From positions 1-64,000 of the forward strand of contig JABFQV010000002.1 of NCBI GenBank assembly GCA_013141495.1: a stretch of 64,000 nt of DNA. Direction: 5' to 3'. Under the pieces are notes generated by a model, which saw only the letters and a program-made list of their open reading frames with translations, had not been told where the DNA came from and did not search any database. This document shows, in pieces, positions 12,219-20,771 of the stretch. This DNA is from Methylotenera sp. (GTDB taxonomy: Bacteria > Pseudomonadota > Gammaproteobacteria > Burkholderiales > Methylophilaceae). The position numbers were made by a program, and so were the translations under genes. Position 1 is the first letter of the stretch, and each line of letters begins with the position of its first letter.

Positions 12219-12358
12219 GCCACAGCGTAGTTCATTAGCAGACAATCAAAAGCTGCGGTTTCATAGATGTAGATGGCAAAGCGGAGTGGGATGCCACAAA
12301 GTAGGTAACAAGCTGGGTTGATGCATTGTTTGTAGGCTAGTAACGCTATAATGGCGTG

Positions 12359-13009
12359 ATGTTATCTCAATACATTGCACATGATCTTGAACATCAGTTA
12401 ACTCAAATTGCAGAGCATGGTTTTTGTGTGATGGATAACTTTATCACCCAAGCTACGGTTTTAGCTTTAGCTAACGAAATTAGCTCACTGGATAGTGCCT
12501 CTCAAATGCATGAGGCAGGCACAGGGCAAACGCAAATTACGATTAACAAGCAGTTGCGCGGGGATTCTATTTATTGGCTCAATGAAGCTAATTCAAGCGT
12601 AGCGCAGAAGATTTACTTAGCTCAAATGGAGTTGTTACGAATAGCGTTAAATCAGCACTTATATTTAGGTTTATTTGCGCTGGAAAGCCATTTGGCGCTA
12701 TATCAGGCTGGTACGGGTTATGGAAAGCACCTTGATCAATTTCACAAAAATAACACTCGGTCTAGCGACCAAGCTGTGCGTAAAATCAGCTGCATTTTAT
12801 ATTTAAACCAAAATTGGACTGAAGCGAATGGTGGCTATTTGCGGCTTTATCACAATCAAGCTAGCGAAACTACAGATGCACCATACGTTGATATAGCACC
12901 ATTAGGGGGCCGATTGGTTTTATTTCTATCCGATACTTTTTACCATGAAGTATTACTCACAAATAAAGCAAGAGCGAGTCTGACAGGTTGGTTTTTAACA
13001 CGCCAGTAG
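12359..13009 (+). CDS. 2OG-Fe(II) oxygenase (prolyl 4-hydroxylase-like/SM-20-like)
   Basis: HLDQFHKN (HxD), SCILYLNQNW, GGYLRLY, GGRLVLFLSDTFYHEV, ARASLTGWF. Confidence 0.85.
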   Translation: MLSQYIAHDLEHQLTQIAEHGFCVMDNFITQATVLALANEISSLDSASQMHEAGTGQTQITINKQLRGDSIYWLNEANSSVAQKIYLAQMELLRIALNQHLYLGLFALESHLALYQAGTGYGKHLDQFHKNNTRSSDQAVRKISCILYLNQNWTEANGGYLRLYHNQASETTDAPYVDIAPLGGRLVLFLSDTFYHEVLLTNKARASLTGWFLTRQ

Positions 13010-13132
13010 CAATTAAACCAAGTGCTGGAAGCGCTTGCCCTTAATTTTTTCCGGGGTGAGGTACACGCTCTATTTGTATTTATTCTTTAAAAAGCAGCTA
13101 GCTTCCACACCCTCTATTGCCTTGGCTCTAAT

Positions 13133-14143
13133 CTAACATTCAAAGTTGCAACTCAGCATTTTATTAAATTCCACTGCCAGGGCTTGATCAATCTTTGCGA
13201 TTGCTATGTTGGCGTTATCTAAGCCTTCTTTGTCACCTTGCGACTGTGCAATTGCACCCAGCCTGAATAGTGAATCCGTATTATTGGCATCAAATGTGAT
13301 AGATTTCTCGTAAGCCTTTTTGGCTTCATCCAGTTGATGCAGGTTTTCATTAGCAACGCCTAGCTCATACCACGCCTCTGTATTTTTCGGGTCTATTCTG
13401 ATCCAGTTCTGTGCCACTTGCGCGAGTTTTGGCCAGTCTTTACCCAGCTCTGGAATCGCCACCTGCATAAAAAATGGTTTGTTATTGTCTTCTTCTTCCC
13501 AGAATGCTTTGCCAGTAATAGGAAACTTTGTTTCAACTGGTAGTTTTTCTAAGTCTGCAAGCCATTCGATGGGCAGTGAATAAAAATAGGCCGGGCGACC
13601 TGGCGTTTTAAAGGTGTTGATACCAAGTAATTTACCTTCAAGATCAAAAATGCCACTACCGCTAGCACCCATTAAAAACTTAGCACTACTTCTAATGACT
13701 TTCCCGCCTTCAAATTCGTATGTGGACTTCACCATGCCAGCCGAGGTTAGCGGGGCGGGAACGCCGTTAGAATGACCGATGGCGAGGACTTCTTGACCGC
13801 GTTTGATATTGTTGCCTTTGCCGATAGGTGCCGGCTCAAACGGTAGGTTGTAAGTAGAAACCAAACATAAATCATGCCATCTATCCGCTTGCACCGAGGT
13901 GATTTCATAAGAATCTTCACCGCGAGAAACCCATGGCTCTTTGGTACTACGGAATATATGGCAGTTGGTAATGACTTTATTTTTAGCTACCACCACACCT
14001 GAGCCATAAGCTAGGCCACCGCTATTGTTGTAACCCCTTATCATCACTACTGATTGTAAAGATTTTAGTATTTTTGCTTGGTCTAATGCTAAAGCCGGCT
14101 GAATGTAGCTTAATAATGCTACGAGTAAAGTGAATCCACGCAT
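13133..14143 (-). CDS. Secreted trypsin-like serine protease with C-terminal TPR repeats
   Basis: Start MRGFTLLVALLSYIQPALA (GGAG upstream); triad H in ITNCHIFRS, D in RWHDLCLV, S in GASGSGIFD; TPR NTEAWYELGVANENLHQLDEAKKAYEKSI. Confidence 0.85.
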   Translation of the reverse strand: MRGFTLLVALLSYIQPALALDQAKILKSLQSVVMIRGYNNSGGLAYGSGVVVAKNKVITNCHIFRSTKEPWVSRGEDSYEITSVQADRWHDLCLVSTYNLPFEPAPIGKGNNIKRGQEVLAIGHSNGVPAPLTSAGMVKSTYEFEGGKVIRSSAKFLMGASGSGIFDLEGKLLGINTFKTPGRPAYFYSLPIEWLADLEKLPVETKFPITGKAFWEEEDNNKPFFMQVAIPELGKDWPKLAQVAQNWIRIDPKNTEAWYELGVANENLHQLDEAKKAYEKSITFDANNTDSLFRLGAIAQSQGDKEGLDNANIAIAKIDQALAVEFNKMLSCNFEC

Positions 14144-14368
14144 CGCGATCTCCAATGTTAGTCATTATTTTTTTAATCAAGTATCGTTTTTAAAAACGGC
14201 GCTATGCAAGGCAGCGTTTAATAGATAACGTGATATTCACTCAATGACTATGAACCAATGGCAAAGTTCTAGTGATTAAATATTTCTTATTTTTAACATT
14301 AAGATTAGTTAGCGATAGAACGCCAATAAGCTGTTAAAATTTAACGTTAATTTACAACAAAGCACAAC

Positions 14369-16402
14369 GTGTTCGTCACTTTTCCAAATAGTAAATATCA
14401 GTTGCACCAGCCTTTTCCACCGGCGGGCGATCAGCCGCAAGCGATAGACAAGCTGACGCAGGGGATTAACGACGGTTTGAAGTTTCAAACGTTGCTGGGC
14501 GTGACCGGCTCTGGTAAAACTTACACCATGGCTAATGTCATTGCGCGCACGGGTCGCCCTGCCATTGTGATGGCGCCTAACAAAACGTTGGCCGCGCAGT
14601 TGTATAGTGAGTTCAGGGAGTTTTTCCCTAACAACTCGGTAGAGTATTTCGTGAGTTATTATGATTACTATCAGCCTGAAGCCTATGTGCCCTCGCGTGA
14701 TTTATTTATTGAAAAAGACTCAAGCATCAATGAGCATATCGAACAAATGCGGCTTTCGGCTACCAAAGCGCTGCTAGAGCGCGAAGACAGCATTATTGTC
14801 GCTACCGTTTCTGCTATTTACGGTATTGGTGACCCAAGTGATTACCATGGCATGGTGCTACACGTGCAGCAAGGCGATAAAATCGAACAGCGCGACATGA
14901 TTACGCGCTTGGTAGGGATGCAATACGACCGCAACGATTTTGATTTTTCACGCGGGGCGTTTAGAGTGCGCGGCGATGTGATTGATGTGTTTCCTGCTGA
15001 AAATAATGAAACCGCAGTGCGCATCTCGATGTTTGATGATGAAATTGAATCGATCACCTTATTTGATCCGCTCACTGGGCAGATTTTTAATAAAATTCCG
15101 CGCTACACGGTTTACCCGTCAAGCCACTATGTCACGCCGCGTGAAACCACGATTAAAGCGATGGAGAAAATCAAACATGAGTTGAAAGGCCGTGTGGATT
15201 TTTACATTAAAACCGGCAAACTGGTTGAAGCCGCGCGTATTGAACAGCGCACACGTTTCGATCTTGAAATGCTCAACGAAATTGGCTTTTGCAAAGGCAT
15301 CGAAAATTACTCGCGACATTTATCAGGGCGCAACCCGGGGGACCCGCCGCCAACGCTGATTGATTACTTACCCGATAATGCGCTGATGATTATTGATGAA
15401 AGCCATGTCACCGTGCCACAAGTGGGCGGCATGTATAAAGGTGACCGTTCGCGTAAAGAAAACTTGGTGGATTACGGCTGGCGCCTGCCTTCAGCCTTGG
15501 ATAATCGACCACTGAAGTTTGAAGAGTTTGAACATATTATGCGTCAATGCGTGTTTGTGTCGGCGACGCCTGCGGAGTATGAAAAAACACATCAGCAACA
15601 AGTGGTAGAAATGATTGCGCGCCCAACAGGCTTGATTGACCCTGAAATTATCGTAAAACCAGCTGACACACAGGTAGATGATTTGCTAGGAGAAATTAAA
15701 AAGCGTGTGGACGTAGGTGAGCGCGTATTAGCCACCACGTTAACCAAACGTATGGCAGAAGACCTCACCGACTACTTAACTGAGCATGGTATTAAAGCGC
15801 GTTATTTACATAGTGATATCGATACTGTTGAGCGTGTTGAAATTATCCGGGATTTACGTTTAGGTGAGTTTAACGTTTTAGTCGGCATTAACTTATTGCG
15901 CGAAGGTTTGGATATTCCAGAAGTATCGCTGGTGGCGATATTAGATGCCGACAAAGAAGGATTTTTACGTTCAGAACGTAGTCTGATTCAAACATCAGGC
16001 CGCGCTGCACGCAACTTAAATGGCAAAGTGATTTTTTACGCCAATAAAATAACGCGCAGCATGAAAGCCGCCATGGATGAAACCGAGCGCAGGCGCGGTG
16101 TACAAATAGCGTTTAATACTGCAAACGGCATTACGCCCAAAGGCATCACCAAACGCATTAAAGATATGATTGATGGCGTTTACGATAAAGATGAACTGCA
16201 ACGCGAGCATAAAGCGTTAAAAGAACAAGCCAATTTTGAATCTTTAAGTGAAAAACAAATCGCCAAAGAAATGAAGCGCATAGAAAAAGCCATGCACGAT
16301 GCCGCTAAAAACCTGGAGTTTGAAAAAGCTGCCGATTTTAGAGATCAGCTCAAAAAGCTCAGAATAAGGTTTTATGGGGCGGAAATGCCAGACCTTGTTT
16401 AA
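14369..16402 (+). CDS. uvrB: Excinuclease ABC subunit B
   Basis: [36 protein letters not shown]-terminal UVR motif; GTG start. Confidence 0.98.
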   Translation: MFVTFPNSKYQLHQPFPPAGDQPQAIDKLTQGINDGLKFQTLLGVTGSGKTYTMANVIARTGRPAIVMAPNKTLAAQLYSEFREFFPNNSVEYFVSYYDYYQPEAYVPSRDLFIEKDSSINEHIEQMRLSATKALLEREDSIIVATVSAIYGIGDPSDYHGMVLHVQQGDKIEQRDMITRLVGMQYDRNDFDFSRGAFRVRGDVIDVFPAENNETAVRISMFDDEIESITLFDPLTGQIFNKIPRYTVYPSSHYVTPRETTIKAMEKIKHELKGRVDFYIKTGKLVEAARIEQRTRFDLEMLNEIGFCKGIENYSRHLSGRNPGDPPPTLIDYLPDNALMIIDESHVTVPQVGGMYKGDRSRKENLVDYGWRLPSALDNRPLKFEEFEHIMRQCVFVSATPAEYEKTHQQQVVEMIARPTGLIDPEIIVKPADTQVDDLLGEIKKRVDVGERVLATTLTKRMAEDLTDYLTEHGIKARYLHSDIDTVERVEIIRDLRLGEFNVLVGINLLREGLDIPEVSLVAILDADKEGFLRSERSLIQTSGRAARNLNGKVIFYANKITRSMKAAMDETERRRGVQIAFNTANGITPKGITKRIKDMIDGVYDKDELQREHKALKEQANFESLSEKQIAKEMKRIEKAMHDAAKNLEFEKAADFRDQLKKLRIRFYGAEMPDLV

Positions 16403-16531
16403 GTTTTAGTGGGGAGTATCATGTGCAAAATTAAAGTAGAACAGGTTTTTTAATATGAACGCCAACAAAAAGTTTGTGTCATAAAGTGTGTGAAAAAGCA
16501 GTATTTTTAACTTTAAAGTTAGGAGTTTTCA

Positions 16532-16858
16532 ATGAAAATCACTCAAATTGTAGCAATGGTAGCGTTAGCGTTAGGCTTTTCTCAAATGGCTTTAGCTGAC
16601 CACCATGGTGCAGATGGAAAGCGTTGTGCGCACAAGCCGGGCTTGCAAGCAATGGATGCGGACAATGACGGCACAATTAGCCGTGATGAGTTTACAGAGG
16701 CACACCAAAAAATGGCTGATGAAATGTTTACAAAGCTAGATACCAACAATGATGGCAACATCGACCAAGCCGAGCAAAAGGAGCGTAAAGGGATGATGGG
16801 TAAGCATTGTAAAATGCAAGGTCACAAAATGCATAAGATGGAAGATTCTACTAAATAG
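16532..16858 (+). CDS. Secreted EF-hand protein with His/Met-rich termini
   Basis: Signal peptide; EF loops DADNDGTISRDE and DTNNDGNIDQAE; His/Met/Cys-rich tail MMGKHCKMQGHKMHKME. Confidence 0.85.
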   Translation: MKITQIVAMVALALGFSQMALADHHGADGKRCAHKPGLQAMDADNDGTISRDEFTEAHQKMADEMFTKLDTNNDGNIDQAEQKERKGMMGKHCKMQGHKMHKMEDSTK

Positions 16859-16995
16859 TCAATAGGACGCCTCTAATAAGCGGCAGTGTGTCAGATTTAG
16901 CTTTATGTGCAGACTGTGATAGCCAAACCAGGTAGCGCATAAGGTTGCTTTTAAATACACCAAATGTGTGGCTGTTGTTAGATCTGCGATTTTAG

Positions 16996-17024
16996 TTGAT
17001 TAAAAACATGCTTTTGTCTATAAT
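16996..17024 (+). promoter_or_regulatory. Sigma70-type promoter of the rpsF operon
   Basis: TTGATT (16996-17001), 17-nt spacer, TATAAT (17019-17024). Confidence 0.75.
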
Positions 17025-17034
17025 CGCGCGCTTG

Positions 17035-17063
17035 CTTGGTAGCGTTACCAAGTGAGTTTTTTT
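17035..17063 (+). promoter_or_regulatory. Leader hairpin with T tract upstream of rpsF (possible attenuator)
   Basis: CTTGGTA gcgt TACCAAG then TGAGTTTTTTT, starting a few nt after the predicted transcription start. Confidence 0.5.
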
Positions 17064-17139
17064 ACCTTGTCACACCACAACCTATATAAGTATGTATTTT
17101 TACTAAAGAGTGGGTGGCTTTAATCCAAAAGGAGCGTAC

Positions 17140-17532
17140 ATGCGCCATTATGAAGTAGTATTTATCGTCCATCCGGACCAAAGCGAGCAAGTGCCTGCGA
17201 TGATTGAGCGTTACCGCGCGCTTGTAACTAGTGACGGCGGTGCAATGCATCGTTTAGAAGACTGGGGCCGTCGCCAACTGGCTTATCCGATCCAAAAAAT
17301 CCACAAAGCACATTATGTGTTAATGAACATTGAATGTAGCCAAGCTGTGTTAGAAGAATTAGAGCACGGCTTTAAGTTTAATGATGCAGTATTGCGTCAC
17401 TTAACCATGGCTACAAAAACTGCTGTGACTGCACCATCACCAATGATGAAAGAAGAAAAATCTAAATCAGTGTTGAGCAGAGATGCAGCACCTGCGCCAG
17501 TAGCTGCATCGGCAGAGGTTGCAGCAGCTTAA
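17140..17532 (+). CDS. rpsF: 30S ribosomal protein S6
   Basis: [25 protein letters not shown]...[30 protein letters not shown] upstream. Confidence 0.97.
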   Translation: MRHYEVVFIVHPDQSEQVPAMIERYRALVTSDGGAMHRLEDWGRRQLAYPIQKIHKAHYVLMNIECSQAVLEELEHGFKFNDAVLRHLTMATKTAVTAPSPMMKEEKSKSVLSRDAAPAPVAASAEVAAA

Positions 17533-17550
17533 GTTTTAGATTAAACCCAA

Positions 17551-17850
17551 GTGAATAAGCTGGAGTTGCAAGCTGAAGTTGTGCTGATTGAGCCGCTTCG
17601 CTACACGCCAGCTGGCATACCGTTGTTAAGTGTTGTTTTGCGCCATACTTCAGATCAAATAGAAGCTGGCATGAAGCGTAGGGTGGAATGTGAAGTAAAT
17701 GCGGTTGTGTTAGGTGACCAGATATTAGGAACCCCTGCATTGAAAGGCCTGAAAGTAGGCGCACATATTAGAGTGACTGGTTTTTTAGCCAAACGCAGCC
17801 TTAAAAGCACACAGTTGGTGATGCACATTAACCATATAGAGTTTATATAA
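17551..17850 (+). CDS. priB: Primosomal replication protein PriB
   Basis: OB-fold single-strand binding protein between rpsF and rpsR; GTG start. Confidence 0.9.
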   Translation: MNKLELQAEVVLIEPLRYTPAGIPLLSVVLRHTSDQIEAGMKRRVECEVNAVVLGDQILGTPALKGLKVGAHIRVTGFLAKRSLKSTQLVMHINHIEFI

Positions 17851-17891
17851 GCGCAAGCTTGATATAAATTAAAAAATTTTAGGAGTTCAAG

Positions 17892-18125
17892 ATGGCAAGA
17901 GATATGTATAAACGCCGCCGTTACTGCCGTTTTTCAGCAGAAGGCATTAAAGAAGTAGATTACAAAGATGTGGATTTACTGAAAGATTTTATTTCAGAAA
18001 ATGCAAAAATTATCCCAGCACGTATGACGGGCACAAAAGCACGTTATCAACGTCAATTAACATCTGCGGTTAAACGCGCACGTTTCTTGGCTTTGTTACC
18101 ATACACTGACAAACATTCAGGCTAA
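17892..18125 (+). CDS. rpsR: 30S ribosomal protein S18
   Basis: [49 protein letters not shown]. Confidence 0.97.
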   Translation: MARDMYKRRRYCRFSAEGIKEVDYKDVDLLKDFISENAKIIPARMTGTKARYQRQLTSAVKRARFLALLPYTDKHSG

Positions 18126-18135
18126 GGAGAATACT

Positions 18136-18585
18136 ATGCAAGTTATTTTATTAGAAAAAGTTGGTAATCTTGGTGCTTTGGGTGATGTGGTTAAAGTTAA
18201 AGATGGTTTCGGTCGTAACTTTTTGATTCCACAAGGTAAAGCTAAACGTGCAACTGAGGCTAACAAAGCTGAGTTTGCTGCACGTCGTGTAGAGTTAGAA
18301 AAACAACAGGCAGCTATTTTAGCGGCTGCACAAGCGCGTGGTGAAAAACTAGCTGGTTTTGTTGTTGCTGTTGCACAAAAAGCCGGTGTTGATGGTCGCT
18401 TGTTTGGTTCTGTGACTAATGGTGACATTGCTGATGCATTAGTAGCGCTTGGTCATGATGTGCCTAAAGCATTAGTTCGCTTGCCAAATGGTCCATTAAA
18501 AACAATTGGTGATCACGTGGTTTCAGTGGCATTACACCATGATGTTGTTGTAGATATTACAGTTTCAGTTTCTGCTGAAGCGTAA
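18136..18585 (+). CDS. rplI: 50S ribosomal protein L9
   Basis: [36 protein letters not shown]. Confidence 0.98.
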   Translation: MQVILLEKVGNLGALGDVVKVKDGFGRNFLIPQGKAKRATEANKAEFAARRVELEKQQAAILAAAQARGEKLAGFVVAVAQKAGVDGRLFGSVTNGDIADALVALGHDVPKALVRLPNGPLKTIGDHVVSVALHHDVVVDITVSVSAEA

Positions 18586-18650
18586 AAAATAAAGTATCGT
18601 TGCCATAAGTTGTTGCTTCGATACCTTTAATTAGCGTAACAAAAAAATAA

Positions 18651-18676
18651 AAAAGGCTGCTTCGGTAGCCTTTTTT
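18651..18676 (+). terminator. Intrinsic terminator after rplI
   Basis: AAAAGGCTGC TTCG GTAGCCTTTTTT. Confidence 0.9.
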
Positions 18677-18707
18677 ATTTTGATTGAACGGTGTGGTGTT
18701 ATCTTTT

Positions 18708-18853
18708 AAAGATCTTTGCAAAAGTACTAATTGTGGATGAAGTGCAAGGCGCACGGAACACAGCGGCCGAGATAGTACGCGGTGTACAGCGATGATGCGA
18801 GTACCACGCAACGCAGCAATTCGCTGCAAGTAGTACTTTTGCAAAGGTCTTTT
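18708..18853. mobile_element. MITE-like element (about 146 bp) with near-perfect 21-bp terminal inverted repeats
   Basis: AAAGATCTTTGCAAAAGTACT at left vs reverse complement of right AGTACTTTTGCAAAGGTCTTT: one mismatch in 21; no coding capacity for a transposase. Confidence 0.75.
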
Positions 18854-18975
18854 TTTAATCTTAAACCAAAAGTGCGAAATATCTGTTTGCCAGCGACGTG
18901 AGCTTTAAGCGCGTTACATTTTTTTACAATTAAGCTACAATTCATCAAAATAAACAAAAATATAAAGGTATTCTG

Positions 18976-20757
18976 ATGTTCGGTTACAATTACCCACCCC
19001 CTCACGATTCTGAAATAAAGCAACAGTTAGTTCATCAGCAGGCTTCATGGTCAGGTCTTGCTGCTTTTTCACATCAGTTTAAATTATCGCCGCGCATCGT
19101 CGCTACGCCGCTACTTTTATGTTTAGCACTACAAGGTTGCGCAACCAATCCAGAAACCGGCAAGTCCTCAATCGGCGAAACATTTAAACAAACGTTTAAT
19201 AGCGATGATCCTTGTGCAAACAATGCGCGCAACATTGGCATTTTAGGAGGGACGATATTAGGCGGAATTATCGGTAGCCAAGTTGGCGATGGTAAAGCGA
19301 CAGGTATCTTGCTAGGTATTGGTATTGGTGGTGCCTTAGGTGCGTTCATTGGCTCAGAAGTGGATAATCGCCAGTGTGCGCTTTCAAAAATTGGCAAAGA
19401 ATATGGCTTGGATATGCAAGTTACTCCATTGGCCGTCAGTACTGAAGCAACAACGGGTAAAGAGGGGACTGAAGCTACAACTAAGTCGGCAGAGAATACC
19501 CAAAAAGTTGGACTCTCTGTATCGGTGGTCGATGTAGATGGAAAGCCACAGTTTAACAGTGGCTCGGGTGACCTTCAGGCTGATGCAAAGCAACACTTTA
19601 GCGAAATTGCCAAACAATACTCCGCCAGTGAGCAGGTGGTACTTATTGGTCAGGGTAAAACCGAGCACGAAAAGAAAGCCATTTTTAATGAGCTACGTAA
19701 AAAACGTATTTTATTGATTGGTCATACCGATGATACTGGCAATTCTAAAGCAAATGCCCATCTGTCAGAGAGGCGCGCAAAAGAAGTTGCCAGGTTATTC
19801 AAATCTATGGGCGTTGAAGAGGGACAATTATTCTATCAAGGCGCGGGTGAGACCATGCCTATTGCAGACAACGCAACCACTGAAGGTCGCGCTAAAAACC
19901 GTCGGGTAGAGATTGTTGACCTGACAAATGATGATGCTTTCAAGCTTTATCTGCAAAATAAACGTGCCAAAACTGAGTATTACCGCCCTGTCGATGCGGT
20001 TGAAGCAAAAAACAATGCGGATACCTCAATCAATACGCGACAAGCCGAAACGGCAACCTCCAACAAATCTCCATCTAACAAAAAAGAGCAGCCAGTAGTT
20101 GTGACTAAAAAGTCAGACCAGAAAATCACGACTTCTAAAGACGCTGCCGTCGTTAAAAATAAATATACACCTCCCTCTTGGATTGATTTTGGCGGATTAC
20201 CTGCTACGCGCGAGAATGCTGCCGTTAATGTGGGAGAGGTCGCCAGCGAAAAACCTAAATTCGCCTTCATTAGCACCGCACAAGCAAGTGATATGAGACA
20301 TATCAGTGTGTGCAATATGGATAGGCCTCGTGACTCAGGTGCCGTGAAATCACTTAAAGATGGTAAAACCTATGCAACCAACGAGCATCTTCCTAGCCTT
20401 AATGGCCGCTCTTGGAAAGATACTGTAGGTGGAAATCTCGTGGTGCTAAACCGTGTAGCGGTATTGCGTGATGGCGCAACATTAGCCAATGCCCCAGAAC
20501 TCAAAGTATATGCCAACTACAACGCAAGCAAAAATCGCAACGCTAAACCTGATTTGGCGATTGCGCCTGCGGTAAATATTTATCAAGGCAGCAATGGCTT
20601 GCTTTACCGAGTCTTTGCACAAGGCAATCAAGGCTTGCAGTGCATGGATGTGCTAATGCCGCTTGATAATAGTGGCGTTGCTAAAGGTGGTAAGGTGGTA
20701 TACGGCAATAAAGAAAATGTTTTGGTGGCTGACTTTAAGCCTGTCATGGTTCGTTAA
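18976..20757 (+). CDS. Glycine-zipper/OmpA-like envelope protein, putative lipoprotein
   Basis: LLLCLALQGCATNPETG lipobox-like; GGTILGGIIGSQVGDGKATGILLGIGIGGALGAFIGS glycine zipper; GHTDDTGNSKANAHLSERRAKEVARLF...EGRAKNRRVEI OmpA_C-like; unknown C-terminal domain. Confidence 0.8.
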   Translation: MFGYNYPPPHDSEIKQQLVHQQASWSGLAAFSHQFKLSPRIVATPLLLCLALQGCATNPETGKSSIGETFKQTFNSDDPCANNARNIGILGGTILGGIIGSQVGDGKATGILLGIGIGGALGAFIGSEVDNRQCALSKIGKEYGLDMQVTPLAVSTEATTGKEGTEATTKSAENTQKVGLSVSVVDVDGKPQFNSGSGDLQADAKQHFSEIAKQYSASEQVVLIGQGKTEHEKKAIFNELRKKRILLIGHTDDTGNSKANAHLSERRAKEVARLFKSMGVEEGQLFYQGAGETMPIADNATTEGRAKNRRVEIVDLTNDDAFKLYLQNKRAKTEYYRPVDAVEAKNNADTSINTRQAETATSNKSPSNKKEQPVVVTKKSDQKITTSKDAAVVKNKYTPPSWIDFGGLPATRENAAVNVGEVASEKPKFAFISTAQASDMRHISVCNMDRPRDSGAVKSLKDGKTYATNEHLPSLNGRSWKDTVGGNLVVLNRVAVLRDGATLANAPELKVYANYNASKNRNAKPDLAIAPAVNIYQGSNGLLYRVFAQGNQGLQCMDVLMPLDNSGVAKGGKVVYGNKENVLVADFKPVMVR

Positions 20758-20771
20758 TTAGGAAATTTTGG

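Noticed and set aside
14333-14345. GTTAAAATTTAAC palindrome upstream of uvrB as a LexA box
   Set aside because: Does not fit the CTG-N10-CAG SOS consensus; AT-rich palindromes of this size are common by chance
16532-16858. Lanmodulin
   Set aside because: EF loops lack the characteristic Pro at position 2; looks like ordinary Ca-type loops
18557-19023. Two minus-strand ORFs (95 and 98 aa) after rplI
   Set aside because: Span the terminator and MITE-like repeat; composition is explained by the repeat
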